Source: a candidate division BRC1 bacterium HGW-BRC1-1
Lineage (GTDB): Bacteria > Sumerlaeota > Sumerlaeia > Sumerlaeales > Sumerlaeaceae
NCBI GenBank assembly: GCA_002842095.1
Contig: PHCB01000003.1
Location: 1 to 64,000 of the forward strand
DNA: 64,000 nt
Reading direction: 5' to 3'
Position numbers and translations under genes: made by a program. Of the stretch, positions 9,685-19,604 are shown piece by piece. The notes under the pieces are model-generated. The model ran no database searches. It saw nothing but the letters and a program-made list of their open reading frames with translations, and was not told the origin of the DNA. Every line of letters starts with the position of its first letter. The stretch's first letter is position 1.

Positions 9685-9875
9685 ATCAGTTCCGACAGCT
9701 TGCTCAGGATGTCGTCGCGTTCGTTTTCCACGCTCGTCAGTTCTTCCACGCGCGCTTCCAGTTCCTGAATGCGTCCTTTTTGTTCCTCGAGCTGGATCTG
9801 CTGGTCGCGGATCACTTCGTTCTGCTCGATCATCTTTTCCTGGATTTTCTTGAGAATCTCTTCGCCACTGGACAT
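9678..9875 (-). CDS. Small coiled-coil protein of unknown function
   Basis: Encodes 65 residues, nearly all heptad-like charged helix: IQEKMIEQNEVIRDQQI followed by QLEEQKGRIQELEARVEEL. The ATG at 9875 has GGAG 9 bases upstream; a GTG at 9890 is the alternative and would add five residues. The stop overlaps the stop of the convergent rhomboid-like gene. There is no signal peptide or membrane helix. It is probably a small oligomerising cytosolic protein; I cannot assign a function. Confidence 0.75.
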   Translation of the reverse strand: MSSGEEILKKIQEKMIEQNEVIRDQQIQLEEQKGRIQELEARVEELTSVENERDDILSKLSELIQ

Positions 9876-9957
9876 GCGCTGTCGCTCCACATAACATCTG
9901 AGATTCTCAACCGCATAGGAGGGTTAGGACGGGGTTTCAAGGGAATTGAGGTGGCGG

Positions 9958-10080
9958 ATGGACGTTATGGACGAAATGGACACTATGGACTTAATGGACC
10001 CCGCTGGTCGCCGCGAGACGTTTGGTTAAACAGAACGGTTTTACCCGTCCATATCGTCCATAGTGTCCATATCGTCCATC
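9958..10080. repeat. 9-bp repeat array in two inverted arms (ATGGACNNN)
   Basis: The left arm (9958-10002) has five 9-bp units: ATGGAC followed by GTT, GAA, ACT, TTA and CCC. The right arm (10047-10079) has four GTCCAT units separated by ATC, AGT and ATC, the reverse complement of the same motif. The arms can pair over about 24-33 bases and enclose a 44-base loop. It lies between the starts of two divergent genes. It belongs to the same family as arrays at 13837, 21770, 27122 and 62384. Confidence 0.9.
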
Positions 10081-10178
10081 CCACTCCCCCCCAACAAACA
10101 GGACCAAACTTAGTCCGAATTTGATTTCCTGCCGTGGGTAAACTGACCCTTCCAGTTATTCCGATTGGTTAACACATT

Positions 10179-11162
10179 ATGAAAACACAGAAAAGAGATC
10201 GTATTACGAAAACACACACCCGGGGCGTTTCCGCCTCCACAGCAGCGCGTGTGTCGCTGCCTGATGAAGATGAGGGAGATGAACTGCGTCCGGTGGACGT
10301 GGAGGATCCCACACCCTTCGAAGAGCCCAAACTGGCCACGCTGGTCAGCAAGCGGCTGTACCAGAAAAGTCCCAAGGAAGCCGCCCTCGACAAAATGCTG
10401 TTGAAGCGCGCCGGCAAGGGATTACTTGGCCGCGTGGTGCAGGCCATGATCGACGACACGCTTATCGCGTCGATGCAGAATTACGCCAACATTGTCAGCA
10501 TACAGAGGCTCGGCTACAACGATCACGGGCCGGTTCACGCCCGCATCGTGGCGCTTAACTGCATGAGAATTTTTGAGATTTTACGCGAGGCCGGCATAAA
10601 GCCGAGCATCGTGGCGGAAGAAGTGGGCGACCCCGAGGATTCCATGGTCGCGATTTTCATCGCGGCTTTTCTGCACGATATCGGCATGTCCGTGGCGCGC
10701 GAGGATCACGAACAACAGTCCATCATTCTTTGCGACAATATGATCCTGAAGCACCTCGGCAATGCGTATCAGGATGAGGGCAAGGTTTACATGCTGCGCA
10801 GTCTGATTGCAGAATGTATCCTGGGCCACATGGGCCACTACCGCGTCCACAGCGTGGAGGCGGGGATCGTGATGGTGGGTGACGGGACCGATTGCACGAA
10901 GGGTCGCTCGATGATTCCGCAGCAGATCGCGCGCAATCCGATGATCGGCGACATCCACCGTTTCAGCGCGTCGGCCATCGACTCGGTGCACATTCGCCCG
11001 GGGCGCAACAAACCGGTGCGCATCGATGTGATGATGAACGCCACCAGCGGCATGTTCCAGGTGGAGGAAGTTCTCATGGGCAAGGCGAAGATGAGCCCCA
11101 TCATGAACCATCTGGAGATAGCAGCCCATCTGGATGGGCAGGAGCGGCTGTACCTGCGCTAA
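10179..11162 (+). CDS. HD-domain metal-dependent phosphohydrolase
   Basis: Encodes 327 residues. The HD superfamily ligands are visible: His in GYNDHGPVHARIV (about 113-125), the HD pair in AAFLHDIGMS (His166-Asp167), GHMGHY further on, and Asp in VMVGDGTDC. The family hydrolyses phosphomonoesters, nucleotides or cyclic dinucleotides in the cytosol; the substrate here is unknown. The first 90 residues are charged with no known domain (acidic stretch DEDEGDELRPVDVED). There is no membrane segment. It is monocistronic, downstream of the inverted 9-bp repeat and convergent with the M6 protease gene. Confidence 0.88.
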   Translation: MKTQKRDRITKTHTRGVSASTAARVSLPDEDEGDELRPVDVEDPTPFEEPKLATLVSKRLYQKSPKEAALDKMLLKRAGKGLLGRVVQAMIDDTLIASMQNYANIVSIQRLGYNDHGPVHARIVALNCMRIFEILREAGIKPSIVAEEVGDPEDSMVAIFIAAFLHDIGMSVAREDHEQQSIILCDNMILKHLGNAYQDEGKVYMLRSLIAECILGHMGHYRVHSVEAGIVMVGDGTDCTKGRSMIPQQIARNPMIGDIHRFSASAIDSVHIRPGRNKPVRIDVMMNATSGMFQVEEVLMGKAKMSPIMNHLEIAAHLDGQERLYLR

Positions 11163-11212
11163 GCCGCCGCCGCGGGATGTTGAAACACCCCCGGCCGGCG
11201 ACGAGAGCGAAG

Positions 11213-13657
11213 TCAGTCGATACTGAATTGTGAGACGGTAACCGGCACGGCCGCGCTGTTGCCGATGTACCAGGTGGAGAAGGCGGTGATCCCTTCCACG
11301 GTGGCTGTCCCCTGTCGGTAACTCACGGGGAATTGATCCTGAACGACACCGCCCACGACGCGGAATGCGGCGTCGACGGAATTGCCGGCGAGGGGCGCGG
11401 TTTCGGCGGTGGTAAGGGGCCATTCCATGCTGGCGGTGAAGGCGCCGAGACCATCGGCGACGATCTCCATGCGTCGGTCCACGAGCAGGCCGGGGTAGTT
11501 GATTCCCTCGGGTGCGGCACCGCGCTCGCTGTGCCCCGTGACGGTGATGGTGCTGCCTACCGCGGCGTTGGTGAGACGCAGTGTCAGATTCATATCGTCG
11601 GTCACGGGGAAGAGCAGCGTTTCAATCTCGCCGCCGGTTGGTCCGCCCGAACCACCCACCCCACCACCGGCCCCGCCCTTGACGACTTGCGTGAAGGAAC
11701 TGCGGGCTTCGACGTTGAGAAGAACGGTGGCCTGGGCCGAGGTGGGAACAGGCGACGCATTGCCCGCCACGTCGATAGCCTGCACGGCGAATTCGTAAAT
11801 GCCGTCGTCCAATGCTTGCGTGAAGGTGAGCGTGCCGGATGTGGCCGTGGCGATGGTAACTCCGGTATCCACAAAGTTGGTGGCGCCGGGGGTGCGGGCC
11901 CACAGTCGCGTGAGCGCAAGGCCCGAGAAACCGATGTCCATGGCGGTGAACTTCACGTCGAGGCTTGTGGCTCCAGCGCGGGTGGAATCGAGAACCGAGC
12001 AGGATGCGACCGGTGCCAGCAGGTCGGTCATGTCGCCAAAATCGAAGGTCATGTTGGCAGATGATGCGCTCACGTTGTCGATCTTGAAGGCGCTGGGGGA
12101 GTCATTCCACCAGTTGGAGTTGGGTGCTGTGCTGGAATCGATGACGGACCGCGAGGCGGCGTCGTAAAGGTCGTTGGAGTCGCCGTAGTTTTTCTTCTTC
12201 TCCAGGTCCCAATTGTTGTCGGACTGCACCAGAGTGACCTTGTAGTGCGACGTTGTCGTCATGGCTTCGTTGTTGTTGCTGCCATATTCGTCGATGTGCC
12301 AAACGGCCAGGCCCGCATCGGGGTAGCGCGATCCGCGCCCGGTTTTCTGCAGGTTGTTCACCAGGAAGTATTCGTTCGAAACGCCCGGCCGGTTGTATCG
12401 GTAAACCACGTTGGCCGCCGAGGGAGCCGGGAGCCCGGTGATTGGCATGGTCAGCATTCGCAGGTCGGCCCATCCGGCGCGCGCGGTGAAGTACGGGCAC
12501 GGCGGGACGGGGTTGGTGTTCGAGCCGCCGCCGTAGCCCATGAGGCAATAGTTGCCGATGCCGTAGCTCTCCGAGCCGTAGTCGTAAAGATCGGGCCAGC
12601 CGCAGATCATGTGTCCGTTTTCATGCAGAAAGGTTCGTATCTGCAGCGCGGCCTTCATGTCGGTTATCTGGTAGTTTCGGGTGGAGACACCATCGGCATT
12701 GAAATAGACGGACCACTGGTGGGGCCACAGGCCCTTGCTCCAGCCGCTGGAGACCGATCCGGCGTAGAAAACGTTCACGGCGTCGACATAGCCGTCGTTG
12801 TTGGAGTCGCACTGTGAGAAATCGAAACCCTGCACCTGATCGAGCCATGTGAGCGCTTCGGTAACCAGCTCGCGGGCTTTGGGTCCGGCTTCCTCGGCGG
12901 GGTTGTCGTAGTAGGATTTTGGCTGCAACGCGCGGTAATACACGGGAGGCACGTAGTTGGTATAATCGAGGTTACTGAGCGAAACATCACGGTAGTACTC
13001 GCGAATGGAGCCGGTGTTGCTGTTGTTGCGGTATCCGATGAGGTTGCAGAAGTTGTCGACCTCGGTGGGAGTAATGGTTCCGATGCTGTCGGAGAAATCG
13101 ACTATGATGCATACGCCATGAACGTTGCCGTTGTCGGTGTTGGCGGGCAGGATGGGTGCATCGGCCTGGATGGATCCGGGCGTGCTCCGCTGAGCGCGAT
13201 TGAGGGCGTCAATCTGCGCTGTGCCGGCGGTGAAGCTGGCGCGACGCGATGTTGCCTGAGCGGTGGCGGCGGTGGGATCAATGCGCAAATGGGGCGCGAG
13301 GCGGGTGGGGCGTGGTGTGCCGACACGGGCTCCGGTGGAGATGAGTTGTGTGCCGTCGGCGGAGACTTCGCCGTAGCAGATGACCTGCGTTTTGGGATCG
13401 CGGACGAGCGTGTAGCCGTCCAGCGATTCGACAACCTGATAAAACTCATCGCCCCAGATGCGCGTGGAAACGTAAGTGCCATCGGGTTGTGCCAGTTCGA
13501 ATCCTTCTCCCGCCACTGGTGCCGCCTGGATGTTTTGCATCCCAGGGATGGTGACCAGGACCAGTAGCGTGAAAAGAAACCGAACCGTTTTGAGGCTGCG
13601 TGCGCCGGTCCGCATGGATGTGTCAGCGGGGGCGGTGTGAGTCGCCCGGTTCGTCAT
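11213..13657 (-). CDS. Secreted M6-family (immune-inhibitor-A-like) zinc metalloprotease
   Basis: Encodes 814 residues. A signal peptide follows a basic N-terminus (VRFLFTLLVLVTIPGM, cleavage near IQAAP). The zinc site is HENGHMICGWPDLYDYG at about 345-361, matching the M6 pattern HExxH...GxPDLYD. A beta-sandwich-like region follows (about 540-640). Then comes a glycine-rich linker (GGAGGGVGGSGG) and a C-terminal beta-rich domain ending in VTVSQFSID. It is likely exported and degrades extracellular protein. ATG 13657 has GAGGA about 13 bases upstream; a downstream Met at 13615 would shorten the signal peptide. It stands alone, convergent with the HD gene. Confidence 0.92.
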   Translation of the reverse strand: MTNRATHTAPADTSMRTGARSLKTVRFLFTLLVLVTIPGMQNIQAAPVAGEGFELAQPDGTYVSTRIWGDEFYQVVESLDGYTLVRDPKTQVICYGEVSADGTQLISTGARVGTPRPTRLAPHLRIDPTAATAQATSRRASFTAGTAQIDALNRAQRSTPGSIQADAPILPANTDNGNVHGVCIIVDFSDSIGTITPTEVDNFCNLIGYRNNSNTGSIREYYRDVSLSNLDYTNYVPPVYYRALQPKSYYDNPAEEAGPKARELVTEALTWLDQVQGFDFSQCDSNNDGYVDAVNVFYAGSVSSGWSKGLWPHQWSVYFNADGVSTRNYQITDMKAALQIRTFLHENGHMICGWPDLYDYGSESYGIGNYCLMGYGGGSNTNPVPPCPYFTARAGWADLRMLTMPITGLPAPSAANVVYRYNRPGVSNEYFLVNNLQKTGRGSRYPDAGLAVWHIDEYGSNNNEAMTTTSHYKVTLVQSDNNWDLEKKKNYGDSNDLYDAASRSVIDSSTAPNSNWWNDSPSAFKIDNVSASSANMTFDFGDMTDLLAPVASCSVLDSTRAGATSLDVKFTAMDIGFSGLALTRLWARTPGATNFVDTGVTIATATSGTLTFTQALDDGIYEFAVQAIDVAGNASPVPTSAQATVLLNVEARSSFTQVVKGGAGGGVGGSGGPTGGEIETLLFPVTDDMNLTLRLTNAAVGSTITVTGHSERGAAPEGINYPGLLVDRRMEIVADGLGAFTASMEWPLTTAETAPLAGNSVDAAFRVVGGVVQDQFPVSYRQGTATVEGITAFSTWYIGNSAAVPVTVSQFSID

Positions 13658-13836
13658 TATGGTGATTTGTCCTCGTTAAGTTTTCGGTGTCACCTGAGTC
13701 GGGATGAGGGCAGCGTCATGGAAGGAGGCGTGCCGCGAAAAACGGGATGTTTGGTGGGTAACCAAAACAAGGTATATGGCAGGCAAAAGCGGGTAGTCGA
13801 CGGAAAACGTAATCGGGGGATGGGGGCAGGTGGGTG

Positions 13837-13908
13837 ATGGACGAAATGGACGTTATGGACGTTATGGACTATATGGACTATATGGACTATATGGACAGAA
13901 TGGACGCT
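13837..13908 (+). repeat. 9-bp repeat array (ATGGACNNN), 8 units
   Basis: Eight perfect tandem copies of ATGGAC, each followed by a variable triplet: GAA, GTT, GTT, TAT, TAT, TAT, AGA, GCT. The array lies in the 361-base gap between the divergent M6 protease and glycosidase-like genes. Nothing else in this gap looks like a gene. Confidence 0.93.
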
Positions 13909-14018
13909 AAACAGGGGGGAATGGGTTGAGGGGAATGGGGTCCATTTTGAATTGAGGTGTGGGGTCGTTGTGGGGAAGGAATGGGGATAATTGTTGGAAT
14001 GAAGGCGGAAAATTATTG

Positions 14019-17000
14019 ATGGCGGCGACGACGGGTTTTCGCGGGTGGGGTGCGGTTTGCATTTGGGCTTGGGTCGGCATGGCTGTGCTTGGATGGACTT
14101 CACCGGCCCTGGCACAGGATGCGGATGTGGAGCCTGCATCGGGGAAAACTTCCGCGACAGTGCCTGCTGCGGGAGACAGGTCGGTCCCGGCGGATTCGAC
14201 CACCGTGGCATCGGGCGGGAATCTGGATGATGCCACAACAACCGCGACCGACGAAGTTGCCCTGATACCCGCGCCGCGGCCCGCGCTTCCGCCGTTGAGT
14301 CGTCTCGGTGTTAACCTGGCAAAAGCCGTTTGGTTTGCATCGGCGGATCTGCCGCCGTCGGCCTCGCCCGAACAGATTCGTGCCTCGGCAACGCGCACCA
14401 GTCCCACGGTACAATTGCGCACCACGCCGGGTGAGTCAGGGGTGCTGTTCGCACTGCTGGAGCTGGAAAGCCCGCCGCTGACCGGAGCCGTGGTTACGCT
14501 GGGCGATGTGGATGGTTCGGACGAATGCTGGATGAACGGCACCCGCGTGGGGGGAACGTCGGGTCGTGGCATTACGGATTTCGGAGTGTCGCGCACATAC
14601 TATGTGCCGCGCGAGTCGATGCGCAAGGGAACCAACGTGCTGGCGCTGCGGTTGACGGGGGAATATGGCAAGGGCGAGTTCGGTTTGCGGCGCGAGCCCA
14701 TCACGTTTGGCTTTGTGCCGGCGCCGCCCCAGCGTCAGGCCGCGTTGCAGGCAGACGCACCCGAGGCGCTTCGGGGGCTTGCGGCTATCACACCGGATGA
14801 GGCGGCGAGAGCCATCGAGGCGGCGGACCCCGGAGTGACCGAGACGGCCGCGTTGGTGCGCCGTCGGGCGGGTTTTGGCCGGTTCGGATGGTTGATGAAC
14901 GACGGCCTTGCTGCCATGAGCGAGGTCAGTCCGACGCGGGTTGTAAACCGCGAGGGTCCCAAATTCGAGGTGGCGCTGGATCGCGTTGAAACTCTCGCCA
15001 TTGCATCCGGTGAAAAGGAACCGGGGATCGATTCGTACCACAAGCTGGTGCGGGTGAAGGGGCCCTGTGCGCGGCGTCCGGTGGAGTACACCATGCTTCA
15101 ACACGTGATGTATCCGGGGGCGGTCATCACGCTGGAAAAGGGCTCGCCGCTGCAACTGCGCGTGGAGTTTTCCGGGCGCGTGGGATCGATGCAAACACTC
15201 AGCGAGGCGGAAGTGGCGGCGGTATCGCCAAGTCTGGCGGAAGCCGGGGTTTCGGTTTTTGCGTTTTATGATGCGGACGAACGCTCGGTGCCGGCGTTGC
15301 TGGCGGTGGCGGGTGGAGCCGCCAACGTGACGTTGAGCGAGTTGCATATCGATGTGACGGTGTCGCGGGGCACCGATGCAAAATCACCCGCGAAGATTTA
15401 CATCTTTCATCCAACGGGTCTCGACCGTGTGGATTTGTCGGGCAAGCCGGCCAGCTTCTTTGCGCTGGCAGCGGCGGTGGTGCCGGGCGATGACCCCGTG
15501 CAGGTGGTGCGGCGATGGATGCGGTTGGGCCTCCACGAGCCGGTGGCGGTGGACGAATATGCGCGTGTTCATGCCTCGGAGGAATTTGTGCGGGTGTATC
15601 AGGTCGCACGCTATGCAGCTCCGGCGGGTGTTGATCTGGGGCCGGCGTACATGCCGCTACCACCACAGATTTCCTTCGCCAGGAGCACCTATCGCTATCC
15701 GGTGCGCCTGCCCGATGCGACGACCGCCACCGGGGTGATGAGCTTCTCCGGCCCCATGGAGGCGGTGGACGCCGATGCAGTTTCCACCGCATCGGATCTG
15801 GCGGTGGCGTCGTATGATCTGCCGATTCCTCCCATGAGCGAACGCGGCCTGATCAGCGTGCCGGGCACTGATGACCTGCGCGCGTTGCTCAACACCTGCG
15901 TAGAAGGCCTGACGTCGTCGCCGCTGGGAAATGGTGTCGATCTGTTTTACAAGGGGCGCACCCAGGCATTTCAGGCGTACAGCTACCTGACCACCGACAC
16001 GCGGACGCGGCTGCTGGAAAGCACCTCGGCCTTGTTGCCGGCGGCGCTGATTCAGTCGTCGTGGCAAGAAACCACGGAGCCGCTGTCGGGGCTGCCCTTC
16101 TGGTGGACGTATTATATCGAGGGTCCATACTTCGGGCGCTACGATCAGGACTGGGGCAATGGCCTGTCGCTGGTGGGACTTTACACGGCGGTGAAGTACA
16201 CGGGTCAGTGGGAAGTGGTGCTTGAGCATTGGGACGCAGTGGAGCGGATGGCGTCGTGGTTCGAGGCGACCGACGATTGGGAATGGATGCGGGCTTCGAA
16301 CGCGGTGCATGGTCATGGCACGGGGGCGGGCGATTGCGCATCGGCCACCTATGCGGCGGCGCTGGCCTATGCGCGCCTGGCACGCCACGCGGGACGCACC
16401 GACGACGCGTATTACGGCACCTGGCAGGCGGCGCGGGCTGCTGTGTTTTTGCTGAACCGGTTCGCCTACAACCCCCATGCGCAGGAACAGGATTTCAAGC
16501 AGGGGGAATCGCTGGTGCTGGGCTTCCACGAGGGACGCGGATTTCTTGAAGGCGAGCTGGATGGTTACCCATGGAACGTGACGTCGCTCATTTCGGGCAA
16601 CGGCGTGCAGCCGGAAAATTTCGATTTGTACGTGAAGTACGCCCCGAATTTGCTGCGCGAATATGAACGCACGTTCGAGAAGGCATATCCCAAATGGGCC
16701 GACGGCACGTTCAAATATGGGCGGCCGACCATCTATCGCGACAACTCCGGTTACATCACGCTCCCACACATTTATCTGCGGGCGAGGTTAAAGACCGACG
16801 GGGCCGAAGCGCTGGATAAATTGCTCACCTCGGCGCGGAAGAACGAGCACCTGTGGTGGCTGGCGCCCCCGGTGGTGGGCGAGGTGATGAACCTGCGCTA
16901 CGATGGTCTGGTGACAGACTGGGGTCGTTGCGGGTTCTTGGGCGCGGAAGTGATGCGCGACACGGCGGAGTCACGGCGGCGGCGCATCGAGGCGCATTTC

Positions 17001-17168
17001 GACAACCGTTTTGCCCCCGACACGGTGGAGTTCCAACTGCCGCGGCGTGCCGGTCAGGTGCAGATAAACGACGGGCCGGTGCCGTTGACGGATTTGAAAT
17101 ATGAGAACGGTCGCCTGCAGTTGCGGCTGAGACGACCCGGGCTGAACAAGGTGGTGCTGGTGTACTGA
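14019..17168 (+). CDS. Large secreted glycosidase-like protein of unknown specificity
   Basis: Encodes 1049 residues when started at ATG 14019, which places a signal peptide at the very N-terminus (WGAVCIWAWVGMAVLGW, cleavage near ALAQD). After a Pro/Ala/Thr-rich stretch comes a jelly-roll galactose-binding-like domain (about 95-215) with GDVDGSDECWMNG and NVLALRLTGEYGKG, as in glycosidase accessory domains. The second half (about 620-960) is rich in aromatic and helical segments (WWTYYIEGPYFGRYDQDWGNG, WEWMRASNAVHGHGTGAGD) and resembles an (alpha/alpha)6 six-hairpin glycosidase barrel. The C-terminus is a small beta domain. I cannot name the family or catalytic acids. It is convergent with mutS2, with a 9-base gap. 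Confidence 0.78.
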   Translation: MAATTGFRGWGAVCIWAWVGMAVLGWTSPALAQDADVEPASGKTSATVPAAGDRSVPADSTTVASGGNLDDATTTATDEVALIPAPRPALPPLSRLGVNLAKAVWFASADLPPSASPEQIRASATRTSPTVQLRTTPGESGVLFALLELESPPLTGAVVTLGDVDGSDECWMNGTRVGGTSGRGITDFGVSRTYYVPRESMRKGTNVLALRLTGEYGKGEFGLRREPITFGFVPAPPQRQAALQADAPEALRGLAAITPDEAARAIEAADPGVTETAALVRRRAGFGRFGWLMNDGLAAMSEVSPTRVVNREGPKFEVALDRVETLAIASGEKEPGIDSYHKLVRVKGPCARRPVEYTMLQHVMYPGAVITLEKGSPLQLRVEFSGRVGSMQTLSEAEVAAVSPSLAEAGVSVFAFYDADERSVPALLAVAGGAANVTLSELHIDVTVSRGTDAKSPAKIYIFHPTGLDRVDLSGKPASFFALAAAVVPGDDPVQVVRRWMRLGLHEPVAVDEYARVHASEEFVRVYQVARYAAPAGVDLGPAYMPLPPQISFARSTYRYPVRLPDATTATGVMSFSGPMEAVDADAVSTASDLAVASYDLPIPPMSERGLISVPGTDDLRALLNTCVEGLTSSPLGNGVDLFYKGRTQAFQAYSYLTTDTRTRLLESTSALLPAALIQSSWQETTEPLSGLPFWWTYYIEGPYFGRYDQDWGNGLSLVGLYTAVKYTGQWEVVLEHWDAVERMASWFEATDDWEWMRASNAVHGHGTGAGDCASATYAAALAYARLARHAGRTDDAYYGTWQAARAAVFLLNRFAYNPHAQEQDFKQGESLVLGFHEGRGFLEGELDGYPWNVTSLISGNGVQPENFDLYVKYAPNLLREYERTFEKAYPKWADGTFKYGRPTIYRDNSGYITLPHIYLRARLKTDGAEALDKLLTSARKNEHLWWLAPPVVGEVMNLRYDGLVTDWGRCGFLGAEVMRDTAESRRRRIEAHFDNRFAPDTVEFQLPRRAGQVQINDGPVPLTDLKYENGRLQLRLRRPGLNKVVLVY

Positions 17169-17177
17169 GTCGGGGAG

Positions 17178-19541
17178 TCAGCGAAACTCCACGATGGTCA
17201 CGGCGCCGGCGCCTTCGTTGGGGGCTCCGGGGCGGCAATCCTTTACGATGGGGTTCACGCGCAGGTGTTCGTGGATGGCGCGACGCAATGCGCCGGATCC
17301 CTGGCCGTGTATCAGGCGCACCCAGCCCAGGCCGCCGGCCAGTGCGTTGTCGATGTGTTTATCGACCATCTCCAGTGCCTCATCCACGCGACGCCCGTGC
17401 AGGTCCAGCGAGACGTTCACGTTTTCCGGTCTGCGGTAGCTGACCGCAATGCGCGATGGTTCATCAGGTTTGCGTTGTGCGCCGGGGCGGCGTGCGGGTG
17501 CCAGCAGGATAATGTCGCTCACGCGCACTTCCATCACCGAGTTGCGCAGCGCCACGCGGGCCGTGCCGCGGCGGGTGTTAATTTCCATCACCTCGCCCTC
17601 ATCGTTCACCTGCTTCAAACGCACCCGGGCCCCGATGGTCACCTCGCCACTGGCTGCGTTATCGGTTTCCACCGTCAGGTCGGCGCGGTCGCGGGCCACG
17701 GTTTGCATCCCCTGTTCCACGGCGGCTTTTGCTTCCTGAAGGGACCGCTTGGACGGCAGATGTGCGATCATCGATTCGATCTTCGCGCGCTCCTCGCGGA
17801 GCATGGTTTCGTGGGAGGCGAGCAGCGATTTGCGCATCGTGCGCTTCTCATCGCGCAGCTGCGCTTCGAGTCGCACCATGGCCAGACCGCGTTCGTGCAG
17901 GTCCGCTTGCTGGGCTTCCACGTCATCGATCCGCGAAGCCAGCTCGGTTTCTTTCGCCTGCAGGCTCAGCAGCAAACCCGTGGCATCGCCGTCGCCCGGC
18001 ATGATCAACTCGCGCGCGCGACGAATGATGGACTCGGGCAGACCCACCTGCTCGGCAATGATGAGCGCCTCGCTGATGCCGGGCATGTCGAGCGTGAGGC
18101 GGAACGTTGGGCGATGGTCCCGTTCGGAAAGACGGAACGACGCATTGCGCGCACCGGTAAAGGTGTGCGCCCAGGTTTTCATGGAGCCGAGGTGCGTGGT
18201 GGCCAGTGTGATGCTGCCGCGCAGGGCGAGACTTTCGAGCATGGCCACAGCCAGTGCGGTGCCTTCGCCGGGGTCGGTGGCGGTGCCCAGTTCGTCGAGC
18301 AGCACGAGGGATTGCGCTTCCGCCTGATCGAGAATGGAAGCCATGCGCCGCATGTGGGCGCTGAACGTGGAGACGCCCGTGAGGATGCTTTGCTCGTCGC
18401 CGATGTCGGCCAGCACGTGGGAGAACACCGGCATGTGGCTGCGGGACGACGCGGGCACGGGTACCGCGCTTTGCACCATGAGAATGATCAGGCCCACGGT
18501 TTTCAACGCGGTGGTTTTGCCGCCGGCGTTCGGGCCGGTGACGATGAGCACGCGATCGTCGCAATTGAGCGCGAGATTCAGCGGCTGTGATTGCGCGGGC
18601 GCGTGGGCGAAGAGCAGCGGATGGTGTGCGTCCACCAGCGACAGGGGGCGGTCGGAGCCGGTGAGGGAGGGAAACGCGCACCGATGGGCCTCGCCGAAGC
18701 GGGCCTTGGCGTTGATAAAATCGAGATCCGCGAGGATTTCCGTGTCGTAGTGAAGCACGTTCAATTCGTCGCGCACGTGGTTGGCGACCTGCAGGAGAAT
18801 GCGGTACACTTCCTCGCGTTCGCGCATGCGCAACTCGGCGAGGTGGTTGGTTTGCTCGAGAGTTTCGAAGGGCTCGATGAACACCGTTTCGCCGCTGTTG
18901 GATGAATCGTGGATGATGCCCTTGATGCGCCCGCGTGCGTCGGATTTGACGGGCAGCACATAGCGGTTATTGCGCAGCGTGAAGAAGTCGTCTTGCAGCA
19001 CACCGGAGTCGGTGAACTGTCGCACCATCTTTTGCAGGTCTTTCTGGATGCGCCCCTCGGTGCCGAGGATGTCTGAGCGGATGGCGCGCAATTCGATGCT
19101 GGCGGTGTCGCGGACGATGGCGTTGGGTGCAATTTTTTCGTCGATGGAACGCACGAGCGCCGGCGCGTGGTGGAGCGGCTGGGACAGTTGGTGAAGGTTG
19201 GGGGCGTCGTCGGCGTGGGCGGCGAAGAAGGCCCGGAGCCGACCGGCGGTTTCGAGAAAATCCTTCAGGTGAAGCAGTTCCTCGGGGTCGAGGGTTGCGC
19301 GCGCGGGGGCCACGCGGGCGAGGGATTCGGAGACGTCGCGCAGGTCGCCGATGGGCGGCGCGTTGCGCGCGGCCATCAGGTCCATCATTTCCCGGGTCAC
19401 GGCCACGGCGTCGGCCAGCGTGGCGGCGTCGGCCATGGGGGTCATCTCGGCCACGCGATGTCGGCCCAGGCCGCACACGCATTTTTCCGCGAGGAGCGAG
19501 CGCACCTCTTCAAATTCCAGAACTCGCAGGTCGAAGGTCAT
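17178..19541 (-). CDS. mutS2: Endonuclease MutS2
   Basis: Encodes 787 residues, the usual MutS2 size. Order: clamp/core region with the conserved NNRYVLPVKSDARGRIKG and VFIEPFETLE; ABC-type ATPase with Walker A GPNAGGKTT (about 334-342) and Walker B LVLLDELGTATDPGEG; a long charged coiled coil; and a C-terminal Smr nuclease domain with SLDLHGRRVDEALE and RLIHGQGSGALRRAI. Family members act on branched DNA to limit recombination, or split collided ribosomes. The LDLH variant of the Smr motif suggests nuclease competence, but the role cannot be decided here. It is followed upstream by the parvulin gene on the same strand, 63 bases away. Confidence 0.97.
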   Translation of the reverse strand: MTFDLRVLEFEEVRSLLAEKCVCGLGRHRVAEMTPMADAATLADAVAVTREMMDLMAARNAPPIGDLRDVSESLARVAPARATLDPEELLHLKDFLETAGRLRAFFAAHADDAPNLHQLSQPLHHAPALVRSIDEKIAPNAIVRDTASIELRAIRSDILGTEGRIQKDLQKMVRQFTDSGVLQDDFFTLRNNRYVLPVKSDARGRIKGIIHDSSNSGETVFIEPFETLEQTNHLAELRMREREEVYRILLQVANHVRDELNVLHYDTEILADLDFINAKARFGEAHRCAFPSLTGSDRPLSLVDAHHPLLFAHAPAQSQPLNLALNCDDRVLIVTGPNAGGKTTALKTVGLIILMVQSAVPVPASSRSHMPVFSHVLADIGDEQSILTGVSTFSAHMRRMASILDQAEAQSLVLLDELGTATDPGEGTALAVAMLESLALRGSITLATTHLGSMKTWAHTFTGARNASFRLSERDHRPTFRLTLDMPGISEALIIAEQVGLPESIIRRARELIMPGDGDATGLLLSLQAKETELASRIDDVEAQQADLHERGLAMVRLEAQLRDEKRTMRKSLLASHETMLREERAKIESMIAHLPSKRSLQEAKAAVEQGMQTVARDRADLTVETDNAASGEVTIGARVRLKQVNDEGEVMEINTRRGTARVALRNSVMEVRVSDIILLAPARRPGAQRKPDEPSRIAVSYRRPENVNVSLDLHGRRVDEALEMVDKHIDNALAGGLGWVRLIHGQGSGALRRAIHEHLRVNPIVKDCRPGAPNEGAGAVTIVEFR

Positions 19542-19604
19542 GATGAAACCATTACCCGCCGGCGGGTGTTGTCGTGCGGTTTGAGCAGGAAAAATCCTGC
19601 GCGA

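Noticed and set aside
9958-10080. CRISPR array
   Set aside because: Repeats are 6 bp with 3-bp spacers; no 25-40 bp repeat/spacer structure and no cas genes anywhere in the window.
13690-14241. Minus-strand frame encoding repeated Val-His-Ile segments
   Set aside because: The repeats are only the translation of the 9-bp DNA array, which is a multiple of three and so stays open in every frame.
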